9,180 nt of DNA, taken from Burkholderiaceae bacterium. Lineage in GTDB: Bacteria; Pseudomonadota; Gammaproteobacteria; Burkholderiales; Burkholderiaceae. This document shows positions 1-5,509 of the stretch, in pieces. The stretch is taken from positions 1 to 9,180 of the forward strand of contig JAGOEY010000051.1 of NCBI GenBank assembly GCA_017997515.1, written 5' to 3'. The notes under the pieces are model-generated. The model worked only from the letters and a program-made list of their open reading frames with translations, was not told the DNA's origin and made no database searches. A program made the position numbers and the translations under genes. Every line of letters starts with the position of its first letter. Positions within the stretch are counted from its first letter, which is position 1.

Positions 1-784
1 GGGTATGGATGGCCTGGCGCAGCCCACCGTTGCCCGCAAAGTCCACATACACACACGGTGTGTCGGCGGCGATCTGGTCAAGTGCATCGTAGGTCAGCAC
101 CCGGTCGTAACAGCCCAGGCTTTCGCAAAAAGCCACGTTGGCGGGCGAGGTGAGTCCAATCACCTCGATGCCTTCGCGCTGGTGCAACTGGAATGCCGTG
201 CCATAGGCTGTTTTGCTGGATGCGCTGGACAACAGCATCGCGCCACGTGGGCCGCCGGGTGTGTGGGCACCGAAGAAATTGTTGTCGGCCATGAAGTCGT
301 CGATCAGCCACGAGGTGATGAACAGTGGCCGCAGCAGGGCCTGGAGGTCTTCGGTGTCGGCGCTGTACAGCGGGTCGGCGGCGCTGCGGAAGTACTGGTT
401 GTAGACGGCAGGCAGGGCCGCACGGTGGGCGGTGGCGTCGGTGAAACGTTCTGCCGACAAGCGGTCGGCCTGCAGCACCAGGCCCGTGGCCATGGGCCAA
501 TAACCATACAGCCGTTCCCCCACGGCGACACCCGGGTGCAGCGACTGCACCACACTGGCAAAACCCCACACGGGGATGTTGCCCCAGCCTTCTTCGGCGC
601 TGGGGAAGAACTGCCAGTAGCCCATCGCGTCGCCAAACGCAGCGTAGGTGATGTTGTTGGACGTCAGCGCAAAGTGGTCGATACACACACGCACCTGTCC
701 GTCGGCCAGCGCCTGGTCGGGCAGGGTGTGCAGGCGTGTGGTGCTGAGCTGGTCTTTGCGAACCTGGAGTTGTGTGGTGTGCAT
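1..784 (-). CDS. DUF2855 family protein, MDR-like (3' end cut by window edge)
   Basis: The minus frame stays open from an ATG at 784 to the left edge, giving the first 261 residues; the family is usually about 360 residues, so roughly the last quarter is missing. I recognise DUF2855 from the N-terminal stretches SNNITYAAFGDAMGYW (42-57) and GWGNIPVWGFASVV (66-79). Residues 182-235 look like the nucleotide-binding half of a medium-chain dehydrogenase/quinone reductase: a beta strand then SSASSKTAYG (186-195), a second strand EVIGLTS (207-213), then LGCYDRVLTYD (223-233). A redox activity with NAD(P)H is therefore possible, but the family function is unknown to me and the substrate cannot be inferred. 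No signal peptide is seen, so it is probably cytoplasmic. There is no clear Shine-Dalgarno before the ATG. It follows the ohr terminator, so it is likely its own transcription unit. Confidence 0.85.
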   Translation of the reverse strand, partial: MHTTQLQVRKDQLSTTRLHTLPDQALADGQVRVCIDHFALTSNNITYAAFGDAMGYWQFFPSAEEGWGNIPVWGFASVVQSLHPGVAVGERLYGYWPMATGLVLQADRLSAERFTDATAHRAALPAVYNQYFRSAADPLYSADTEDLQALLRPLFITSWLIDDFMADNNFFGAHTPGGPRGAMLLSSASSKTAYGTAFQLHQREGIEVIGLTSPANVAFCESLGCYDRVLTYDALDQIAADTPCVYVDFAGNGGLRQAIHT

Positions 785-815
785 GGGGTGCGGTCTTGTT
801 AGTGGTGCCGCGCAC

Positions 816-840
816 ATTAGCGCGCCAGGACGATTAGCGC
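816..840. repeat. Pair of 8-bp direct repeats upstream of the DUF2855 gene
   Basis: ATTAGCGC occurs at 816-823 and again at 833-840, a 17-bp period, 32 bases upstream of the DUF2855 start. The placement fits a tandem regulator site or promoter-proximal element, but eight-base matches are short and the site is not a known motif to me. The rest of the 785-884 gap holds no recognisable gene. Confidence 0.3.
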
Positions 841-885
841 CACCGGCTTGTGTGTTGGGGCGTCACACGTGGGACAAGCGGGAAC

Positions 886-922
886 AAAAAAGCGCCCTGG
901 CCGATGAAGGCCAGAGCGCTTT
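886..922 (-). terminator. Intrinsic terminator after ohr
   Basis: Bases 889-902 pair with 909-922 in a 14-bp stem with one mismatch (896/915) and a 6-base loop. Read on the minus strand, the stem is followed by six U (bases 891-886), the standard shape of a Rho-independent terminator. It starts 26 bases after the ohr stop codon and separates the ohrR-ohr unit from the DUF2855 gene. Confidence 0.88.
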
Positions 923-947
923 GCCGAATGTTCAGCGCGAAGCGTGA

Positions 948-1373
948 TCAGACGATGGTGATGTCCACGGCAATGTTGCCGCGTGTTGCGTTGGAGTAGG
1001 GGCAGACCTGGTGTGCGGTGTCCACCAGCAGTTTTTTCTGGGCGTCGTCCAGGCCGGGCAGGGTAATCGCCAGGGCGACAGCAATACCGTAGGCAGCGCC
1101 GCCGTTGGTGGGGCCGAGGGACACCTTGGAGTCAATCGCCACGTCGTCCGGTACCTTCACGCCGACCTTGGGGCCGACGGCCTTCATGGCACCGATGAAG
1201 CAGGCGGCGTAACCCACGGCAAACAGCTGCTCGGGGTTGGTGCCGGGCTTGCCCGAACCAGGCGAGCTCAGTTGCACGTCGATAGCGCCGTCGCTGGACT
1301 TGCCAGCGCCGTCACGGCCGCCGGTGGTGTGGGCTTCAGCGGTGTAGAGAACTTTGTCGAGAGGGGTTGTCAT
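948..1373 (-). CDS. ohr: Organic hydroperoxide resistance protein Ohr (OsmC/Ohr family peroxidase)
   Basis: A 141-residue protein of normal Ohr length. Ohr is a cytoplasmic thiol peroxidase that reduces organic and fatty-acid hydroperoxides and is recycled by lipoylated proteins. The signature residues are present: peroxidatic Cys58 in GYAACFIGA, resolving Cys124 in the Ohr-type VCPYSNATRGN motif, Arg20 and Glu48. The Glu-to-first-Cys spacing of 10 matches characterised Ohr proteins, and the VCPYSNATRGN motif argues for Ohr rather than OsmC. The ATG at 1373 has a good AAAGGA site (1381-1386) seven bases upstream. The gene begins 41 bases after the ohrR stop, on the same strand and with no promoter or operator-like palindrome between, so it is probably co-transcribed with ohrR. 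A clear terminator follows. Confidence 0.96.
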   Translation of the reverse strand: MTTPLDKVLYTAEAHTTGGRDGAGKSSDGAIDVQLSSPGSGKPGTNPEQLFAVGYAACFIGAMKAVGPKVGVKVPDDVAIDSKVSLGPTNGGAAYGIAVALAITLPGLDDAQKKLLVDTAHQVCPYSNATRGNIAVDITIV

Positions 1374-1414
1374 GGTGATGTCCTTTGGGGTTGGTGGAGG
1401 GGAAGGGAAACTGT

Positions 1415-1867
1415 TCAGGCGGCCGCTTTGACGCGGTCGCGCAGGGTTTGTAACTGGCGCGTGAGCTGCACCAGCTCGTCAATCGAACATTCGCTGGCCG
1501 CCAGCAGGCAAGCCGGCACGTTCGCAGCTTTGGCCTTGAGCTTGCGGCCTTCGGCAGTGAGGGTGATATGCACCCGGCGTTCGTCGGCCACATCACGCAA
1601 GCGGGCCACCAACCCACTGGCCTCCAGCCGCTTGAGCAAGGGGGTCAGGGTGCCGGAATCCAGCGAAAGTCGCTCACCCAATGCCGACACGGTGGGGCCG
1701 TCTTCTTCCCACAGCGCCAGCATGACGAGGTATTGCGGGTAGGTCAGGCCCAGCTTTTCCAGCAGGGGTTTGTAGAGGCGTGTCATCGCCAGCGAGGTTG
1801 AATACACCGCAAAACACAGCTGCTTGTCGAGCTGGAGCATTTCGTTGGGGGTTGGTGCGGCGCGCAT
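1415..1867 (-). CDS. ohrR: OhrR, MarR-family organic hydroperoxide sensor-repressor
   Basis: A 150-residue MarR-type regulator counted from the ATG at 1867. The winged-helix DNA-binding part covers about residues 59-105, with the wing containing DERRVHITLT. The sensing cysteine Cys18 lies in LCFAVYS; Tyr32 and Tyr43 stand 14 and 25 residues after it, the same offsets as the Cys-Tyr-Tyr triad of known OhrR proteins. Cys120, 102 residues after the sensing Cys, sits close to where the two-Cys Xanthomonas type carries its second Cys, so disulfide sensing is plausible; Cys127 is an extra. The frame stays open to a TTG at 1888, but those seven extra codons fall inside the promoter and an operator-like palindrome, so I prefer 1867. 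OhrR represses until oxidised, here most likely its own promoter and the following ohr gene. Confidence 0.93.
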   Translation of the reverse strand: MRAAPTPNEMLQLDKQLCFAVYSTSLAMTRLYKPLLEKLGLTYPQYLVMLALWEEDGPTVSALGERLSLDSGTLTPLLKRLEASGLVARLRDVADERRVHITLTAEGRKLKAKAANVPACLLAASECSIDELVQLTRQLQTLRDRVKAAA

Positions 1868-1874
1868 GGCCTGA

Positions 1875-1912
1875 ATTTTATCGTGCAATTAAATTGTGTG
1901 CAATGTAATTGC
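1875..1912 (-). promoter_or_regulatory. ohrR promoter overlapped by two tandem OhrR-type operators
   Basis: Two AT-rich palindromes lie 15 bp apart: CAATT-A-AATTG (1886-1896) and GCAAT-GTA-ATTGC (1900-1912). They sit in a direct repeat, 1883-1896 against 1898-1911, with 12 of 14 bases identical. Both resemble the known OhrR box built from CAATT/AATTG half sites. On the minus strand a -10 TAAAAT (1880-1875) and a weaker -35 TTGCAC (1903-1898) are separated by exactly 17 bases, so the first palindrome fills the spacer and the second covers most of the -35. This is classic repressor occlusion geometry. The predicted RNA start is near 1868, next to the ATG. Inferred by eye, not measured. Confidence 0.72.
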
Positions 1913-1920
1913 CATGTAGG

Positions 1921-1967
1921 CACCGGGGAGATGCTGGGGTCGTGCGCCGGCCAGCATCTCCCGGGTG
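1921..1967 (-). terminator. Strong hairpin without U-tract after the serine hydrolase gene
   Basis: Bases 1921-1937 pair with 1951-1967 in a 17-bp GC-rich stem with one mismatch (1925/1963) and a 13-base loop. It begins 8 bases after the serine hydrolase stop codon on the minus strand and ends 8 bases before the ohrR operator. Neither strand has a T-run after the stem, so it is not a standard intrinsic terminator; it may act as an RNA 3'-end stabiliser or insulator between the two units. Confidence 0.5.
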
Positions 1968-1975
1968 TATGCCCG

Positions 1976-3304
1976 TCAGGGGGTCATCAGGCTGTTGGCC
2001 ACGGCCTGGTAGGCGGGCAGGGTCAGCGGGTCGTTGGCGGCGTTGGTGGCCAGCGGATGGGCGGCATAACGCACGATCACCATCTCCGCCTTCGGGTCCA
2101 CATAGATGTTCTGACCGTGGATGCCGCGTGCCATGTAGGCCCCGTTGGGGTTGTGGGTTACCCACCACATGTTGTGGTACGACCAGCCTGGCAGCAGCGG
2201 GTAGCCACCTTTGGCGAAATGTGCTTTGTCCGCACCTTTGCGGATGTCTTGCACCACGGCGGCAGGTAGGATCTGCTGGCCGTTGAACTTGCCGTCGTTG
2301 CGCATCATTTCGCCGAACAGGGCCAGGTCGTGCAGGGTGGTGTTAAGCCCGGCACCACCCGACTCGGTGCCAATGCGGTCCACCATGAAATACGCGTCGT
2401 TCTCGGCACCCAGTTTGCGCCAGATGCGCTCACTCAGCACCTCGGCCAGTGACTGGCCGGTGACACGGCGGATGATCCAGGCAAGTACCTCAGTGTTAAC
2501 GGTTTTGTAGGCAAAACCTTGGCCGTGCTGGCCTTCTTTCTGCAGCTTGGTCAGAAATTCGTAGAAGGTTTTGGGGCCCGTGTAGCCCGGGCCTTGCGGC
2601 ATCATGCCGCCCGCACGGGCGTAGTCCCAGATCTCGGCCTTGGGGTCGGCGTAGTTTTCGGAGTAACGCACACCCACCGTCATGTCCATCACCTGGCGCA
2701 CGGTGGCGTCGGCATAGGCCGAGTCTTTCATTTCGGGCAGGTACTGGGTCACCAGGGCGGAAGGGTCGATCTTGCCTTCATGCGCCAGCAGCGCGGCCAG
2801 CGTGCCCACAAACGACTTGGTGACCGACATCCCAATGTGCTGGCGCTCGGGTGTCAGCGCACCAAAATACCGCTCGTACACCACCTGGCCTTTGTGCATC
2901 ACCAGAATGCCGTCGGTGTAGGTGCCTTCCAGCATCTGCTCGAAGGTCATTTCTTCGCCACCCATACTTTTGAAGCGCAGACCGTCCAGGTTGCGCAGTG
3001 CCACGGGTAACACTGCCGGGGCACCGGTGCCGCGCCAGACATTGCTGGTGGGCACGGTTTCGCGGATGTGGGAGTAGCTCCAGCGGGTGCGTGGGTAAAC
3101 ACCGCCTGCAGGGTTGTCAAAGGTGATCTGTTTGTCCGCTGCGGGCGGAAACCCTTTCATCCAGCCCAACGCGTCCACCGTGGTGGCCTTGGGGTCGGGC
3201 AGTTTGGGCGCAGCAGGTGTCTGCGCAGAGCCGAGGGGGGTGAACATCATGCAGGACAGGGCTGTGGCTGCAGCAGCCAAGGGCAACTTACGGATTCTGG
3301 GCAC
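1976..3304 (-). CDS. Exported SxxK serine hydrolase (beta-lactamase class C / NylB-EstB-like)
   Basis: A 442-residue protein starting at GTG 3304. The N-terminus (basic PRIRK, a hydrophobic AAAATALSC core, then GSAQ near residue 28) looks like a Sec signal peptide, so the enzyme is probably periplasmic or secreted. The catalytic Ser160 and Lys163 lie in MSVTKSF; Tyr266 in FAYKTVNTEVLAW would be the general base; GIHGQNIYVDP (394-404) stands where class C relatives carry the third active-site motif. The family includes esterases, aminohexanoate-oligomer hydrolases and peptidases, so the substrate is unknown, and drug resistance should not be assumed. A GAGGAG site six bases upstream supports the GTG; an in-frame ATG at 3331 lacks one. 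The frame stays open back to 3652, but that part overlaps the hydratase and is spurious. The gene may be co-transcribed with the hydratase, 97 bases upstream. Confidence 0.9.
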   Translation of the reverse strand: MPRIRKLPLAAAATALSCMMFTPLGSAQTPAAPKLPDPKATTVDALGWMKGFPPAADKQITFDNPAGGVYPRTRWSYSHIRETVPTSNVWRGTGAPAVLPVALRNLDGLRFKSMGGEEMTFEQMLEGTYTDGILVMHKGQVVYERYFGALTPERQHIGMSVTKSFVGTLAALLAHEGKIDPSALVTQYLPEMKDSAYADATVRQVMDMTVGVRYSENYADPKAEIWDYARAGGMMPQGPGYTGPKTFYEFLTKLQKEGQHGQGFAYKTVNTEVLAWIIRRVTGQSLAEVLSERIWRKLGAENDAYFMVDRIGTESGGAGLNTTLHDLALFGEMMRNDGKFNGQQILPAAVVQDIRKGADKAHFAKGGYPLLPGWSYHNMWWVTHNPNGAYMARGIHGQNIYVDPKAEMVIVRYAAHPLATNAANDPLTLPAYQAVANSLMTP

Positions 3305-3307
3305 TGT

Positions 3308-3328
3308 GGTCTCCTCGAAATGGAGACC
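3308..3328 (-). promoter_or_regulatory. Perfect 7-bp hairpin sequestering the serine hydrolase ribosome site
   Basis: On the minus-strand RNA, GGUCUCC (3328-3322), a seven-base loop (3321-3315) and GGAGACC (3314-3308) form a perfect stem. The 3' arm holds most of the GAGGAG Shine-Dalgarno (3316-3311), and the stem ends three bases before the GTG start. When folded it should hide the ribosome site. No known riboswitch or thermometer family is recognised. Confidence 0.5.
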
Positions 3329-3401
3329 CATTGGATCAACCGTTCTGCGGTGTGGGTACCGGGAAAACCTACCCCGCCTGACACCTGCGCGACCGGTTGA
3401 C

Positions 3402-4211
3402 TCAGCGCCCGGTAAACCGGGCAGGCCGCCGTTCCACAAAAGAGCGAATACCTTCCGCCGCATCCTCGCTGTTGGCCAGCACCCGCTGGGTTTCGATGAA
3501 CTCCGCCACCGCAGCCGCAGGGCCTTGCTCCACCGCCTTGAGGGTGTTGAGGCGTGTGGCCACCACGGCGGCGGGGGCTTGTTCGGCAATGTTGTGGGCG
3601 ATGGTGATAGCGGCATCCAGTTCCTGCCCGGCAGGCACCACCTTCTGCACAAAGTTGAGCCGGTAGGCCTCGGCGCTGTTGAACTCGTCGCCTGTCAGCA
3701 AATGCAGCATGGCATTGCCCAGGCCTGCACGTTCTGCCATCCGCAGCGTGGCACCGCCCGTGGGCATGATGCAGCGTTTGACTTCCAGCTGCGAGAAGCG
3801 GCAGTCGTCCGCCGCCACCACAATGTCGGCCCCCAGCATTAGCTCGATGCCTACGGTAAAAGTGATGCCCTTGACTGCCACCACCATCGGTTTGGTGCGG
3901 CGGCGGTAACCGGGCAGGCCCATGTCGTGCGGCTCCACCAGGCCTTCGGGGATGGCCTTCTTGCCCGCCCGCATCAGCGGCGCACACGCGGGCAGATCCA
4001 GCCCGGCGGTGAAGTGGTTGCCGAACGCATGGAGCACCCCCACCCGCAGTTCCGGGTCATCGTCGAGCCGGGTGTAGGCCTCGGCCAACTCGCAAAACAT
4101 CTTGGGGGTGAAGCCATTGCGTTTGGATGGGCGGTTCAGCCCGATCAGCAGCACATGGCCACGCACCTCGGTGACCACCGCACCTTCAGGCAATTCGGCA
4201 GGAAATTCCAT
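3402..4211 (-). CDS. Crotonase-family enoyl-CoA hydratase/isomerase
   Basis: A 269-residue protein, normal for single-domain crotonases, which hydrate or isomerise enoyl-CoA thioesters in fatty-acid and related breakdown in the cytoplasm. The N-terminal VLLIGLNRPSKRN (20-32) is the usual first strand and CoA-contact loop. GNHFTAGLDL (64-73) stands where the first oxyanion-hole loop is, and VGIELMLGADIVVA (120-133) is the second. Glu123 and Glu143 align by motif with the two catalytic glutamates of classical hydratases, so hydratase chemistry is plausible. The second loop reads TFTVGIEL rather than the common glycine-rich form, which suggests a divergent subfamily of unknown acyl specificity. 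A strong AAGGAGA site (4224-4218) lies six bases before the ATG. A serine hydrolase gene follows after 97 bases, possibly in the same operon. Confidence 0.92.
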   Translation of the reverse strand: MEFPAELPEGAVVTEVRGHVLLIGLNRPSKRNGFTPKMFCELAEAYTRLDDDPELRVGVLHAFGNHFTAGLDLPACAPLMRAGKKAIPEGLVEPHDMGLPGYRRRTKPMVVAVKGITFTVGIELMLGADIVVAADDCRFSQLEVKRCIMPTGGATLRMAERAGLGNAMLHLLTGDEFNSAEAYRLNFVQKVVPAGQELDAAITIAHNIAEQAPAAVVATRLNTLKAVEQGPAAAVAEFIETQRVLANSEDAAEGIRSFVERRPARFTGR

Positions 4212-4242
4212 GGCTTGTCTCCTTTTTCCATCGCAGTTATCA

Positions 4243-4257
4243 ACACCACGGTAGTGT
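4243..4257. repeat. Imperfect palindrome, one copy of an 11-bp inverted repeat pair
   Basis: ACACCAC-G-GTAGTGT is a 7+1+7 palindrome with one mismatch, 32 bases upstream of the hydratase start. Its first 11 bases, ACACCACGGTA (4243-4253), recur in inverted orientation as TACCGTGGTGT at 4445-4455, near the start of the divergent M14 gene. This could be a shared regulator site for the two directions. It is short, so chance is possible. Confidence 0.3.
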
Positions 4258-4286
4258 GGCTGCGGTGGCGGAGCTTGTGCGTCTTC

Positions 4287-4394
4287 TTAGCGACTGCGCG
4301 CGGCACGCCAGCGTGAACGTTGCAACGCAATCAGCTCCACGGCACCGTAGACCAGTGCGGCGGCCAGCGCGCGGGGGCGGTGAAAGAGCTCCAT
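4287..4394 (-). CDS. Possible 35-residue basic, single-helix microprotein
   Basis: The minus strand has ATG 4394 to TAA 4287, encoding MELFHRPRALAAALVYGAVE (1-20) followed by a further hydrophobic turn and an arginine-rich tail, RSRWRAARSR (26-35). An in-frame TAG sits just upstream, so this is the full ORF. About three quarters of its codons end in G or C, as in the neighbouring genes. Residues 9-25 could form one membrane or membrane-surface helix with a positive tail, which by charge would lie in the cytoplasm. The ribosome site is weak at best, with GGGG close to the ATG. I do not recognise the family. It lies 75 bases upstream of the hydratase on the same strand and could be the first gene of that unit, or a chance ORF in the gap. 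Confidence 0.42.
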   Translation of the reverse strand: MELFHRPRALAAALVYGAVELIALQRSRWRAARSR

Positions 4395-4417
4395 GCCCCA
4401 AGCCTAGTGCGCACGTG

Positions 4418-4443
4418 TGACAAACCGGTGTCATATGAATGAC
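4418..4443. promoter_or_regulatory. Two overlapping short palindromes in the divergent gap
   Basis: TGACA-N6-TGTCA (4418-4433) and GTCAT-N4-ATGAC (4430-4443) overlap, each with perfect 5-bp arms. They lie 24 bases upstream of the leftward micro-ORF and 31 bases upstream of the preferred M14 start, a sensible place for an operator serving both directions. The regulator family is not identified, and no good sigma-70 promoter could be aligned to them. Confidence 0.3.
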
Positions 4444-4448
4444 GTACC

Positions 4449-4472
4449 GTGGTGTGCCCTCCCACACACCAC
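4449..4472 (+). promoter_or_regulatory. 8-bp perfect hairpin abutting the M14 gene start
   Basis: GTGGTGTG (4449-4456) pairs perfectly with CACACCAC (4465-4472) around an eight-base loop and ends two bases before the ATG at 4475. If 4475 is the start, this hairpin occupies the place where a Shine-Dalgarno should be, and none is visible. If translation starts at 4439 instead, the hairpin is inside the coding region. Confidence 0.35.
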
Positions 4473-4474
4473 CC

Positions 4475-5509
4475 ATGCCCACCTCCGCCGTCCTTGCCGA
4501 ACTCAGCGCACTTGAACGTATCCTCGAACTGGGGGCAGACCAACTTGAGTCACGTGTGGTGTGCGAGGTGACCGTCGACCCAACAGACCCCGCATCGCCG
4601 AAGTTGCCCGTGCATGCCATCACGCTGGGCAACGCCTCGCCACATGTGCCCGCTGTGGGGTTTTTTGGCGGTGTACATGGCCTGGAGCGTATTGGTGCGG
4701 AGGTGGTGATTGCCTACCTGCAAAGCCTAGTCACCCGTATGCGCTGGGACAGCACATTGCACCGCCAGCTTGAGTCGGTGCGGCTGGTGTTTATGCCGCT
4801 GGTGAACCCCGGCGGCATGCTGCGCGGCACCCGCGCCAACCCCGCCGGTGTGGACCTGAACCGCAACGCGCCGGTGGACGCCGATGACCGCGTGCCCTGG
4901 CTGGTGGGCGGCCAGCGCGTCAGCCCCAACCTGCCCTGGTACCGTGGCGCGGCGGGCAACCCGATGCAGCCCGAGGCGCAGGCGCTGTGTAATCTGGTAC
5001 GGGATGAACTGCTGTCGCGCCCGTTCAGTATCGCCATCGACTGCCATTCGGGCTTTGGCACACGCGACCGGCTGTGGTTTCCCTATGCTCACACCCGGGC
5101 ACCGGTGCGGCATCTGGCCGAGATGCATGCGCTGCAGGACATCTTTGGCCGCGCGCACCCGCAGCACCGCTACATCATCGAGCCGCAGAGCAGCCAGTAC
5201 CTGGCGCATGGCGACCTCTGGGATTTTCTGCACCTGGAGGCCGGCAGACGGGACGAGGGCGGCCCGGTCTTTTTGCCGCTCACGCTGGAGATGGGCTCCT
5301 GGCTCTGGGTCAAGAAGAACCCGCGCCAGCTGTTTTCGCGCCACGGTATCTTCAACCCGCTGATCCAGCACCGGCAGGAGCGTGTGTTGCGCACCCATGT
5401 CGCCCTGCTCGACTTCATGGGCCGGGCGGCCACCGGCTGGCGGCTGTGGTCACCTGAAGGTGCTGAGCGCACGCGGCACCACGAGGAGGCTTTGCAGCGA
5501 TGGTATTAA
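4475..5509 (+). CDS. M14-family zinc carboxypeptidase-like protein
   Basis: A 344-residue protein from ATG 4475; an in-frame ATG at 4439 would add 12 residues, and neither start has a clear ribosome site. M14 enzymes remove C-terminal residues from peptides, or acyl groups in the related deacylases, using one zinc. The whole active-site set is visible: zinc ligands His68 and Glu71 (GGVHGLERIG), third ligand His191 (DCHSGFG), carboxylate-binding Arg120 and Asn129-Arg130 (TRANPAGVDLNRN), and general base Glu272 (LTLEMGS). No signal peptide is seen, so it is probably cytoplasmic, which argues against a scavenging exopeptidase and for processing of an internal peptide or amide. The stop overlaps the start of the alpha/beta hydrolase gene, so the two are likely translated together. 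The true substrate is unknown. Confidence 0.87.
   Translation: MPTSAVLAELSALERILELGADQLESRVVCEVTVDPTDPASPKLPVHAITLGNASPHVPAVGFFGGVHGLERIGAEVVIAYLQSLVTRMRWDSTLHRQLESVRLVFMPLVNPGGMLRGTRANPAGVDLNRNAPVDADDRVPWLVGGQRVSPNLPWYRGAAGNPMQPEAQALCNLVRDELLSRPFSIAIDCHSGFGTRDRLWFPYAHTRAPVRHLAEMHALQDIFGRAHPQHRYIIEPQSSQYLAHGDLWDFLHLEAGRRDEGGPVFLPLTLEMGSWLWVKKNPRQLFSRHGIFNPLIQHRQERVLRTHVALLDFMGRAATGWRLWSPEGAERTRHHEEALQRWY

Noticed and set aside
5..802. 265-codon plus-strand ORF antisense to DUF2855
   Set aside because: The minus strand has recognisable DUF2855 motifs across the whole stretch; the plus reading has none.
1868..1888. Longer OhrR starting at TTG 1888
   Set aside because: The extra seven codons lie in the predicted -10, spacer and operator; the ATG at 1867 fits OhrR lengths better.
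1976..3304. Possible beta-lactam resistance gene
   Set aside because: The SxxK fold is shared with many esterases and amidases; the motifs seen fit the NylB/EstB-like group and nothing specific to beta-lactam hydrolysis is visible.
3407..3422. GCCCGGT-AA-ACCGGGC palindrome at the end of the hydratase gene
   Set aside because: The loop is only two bases (four if one pair opens), no T-run follows, and it lies within the last codons encoding RFTGR; probably chance in GC-rich coding sequence.
3305..3652. N-terminal extension giving a 558-residue serine hydrolase
   Set aside because: It overlaps the conserved C-terminal part of the hydratase in another frame, is rich in low-complexity Pro/Arg/Trp, and lies before a clear signal peptide with its own ribosome site at GTG 3304.
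4727..5398. 223-codon minus-strand ORF antisense to the M14 gene
   Set aside because: It covers the M14 catalytic core, whose motifs are all intact on the plus strand; the antisense product has no recognisable domain.
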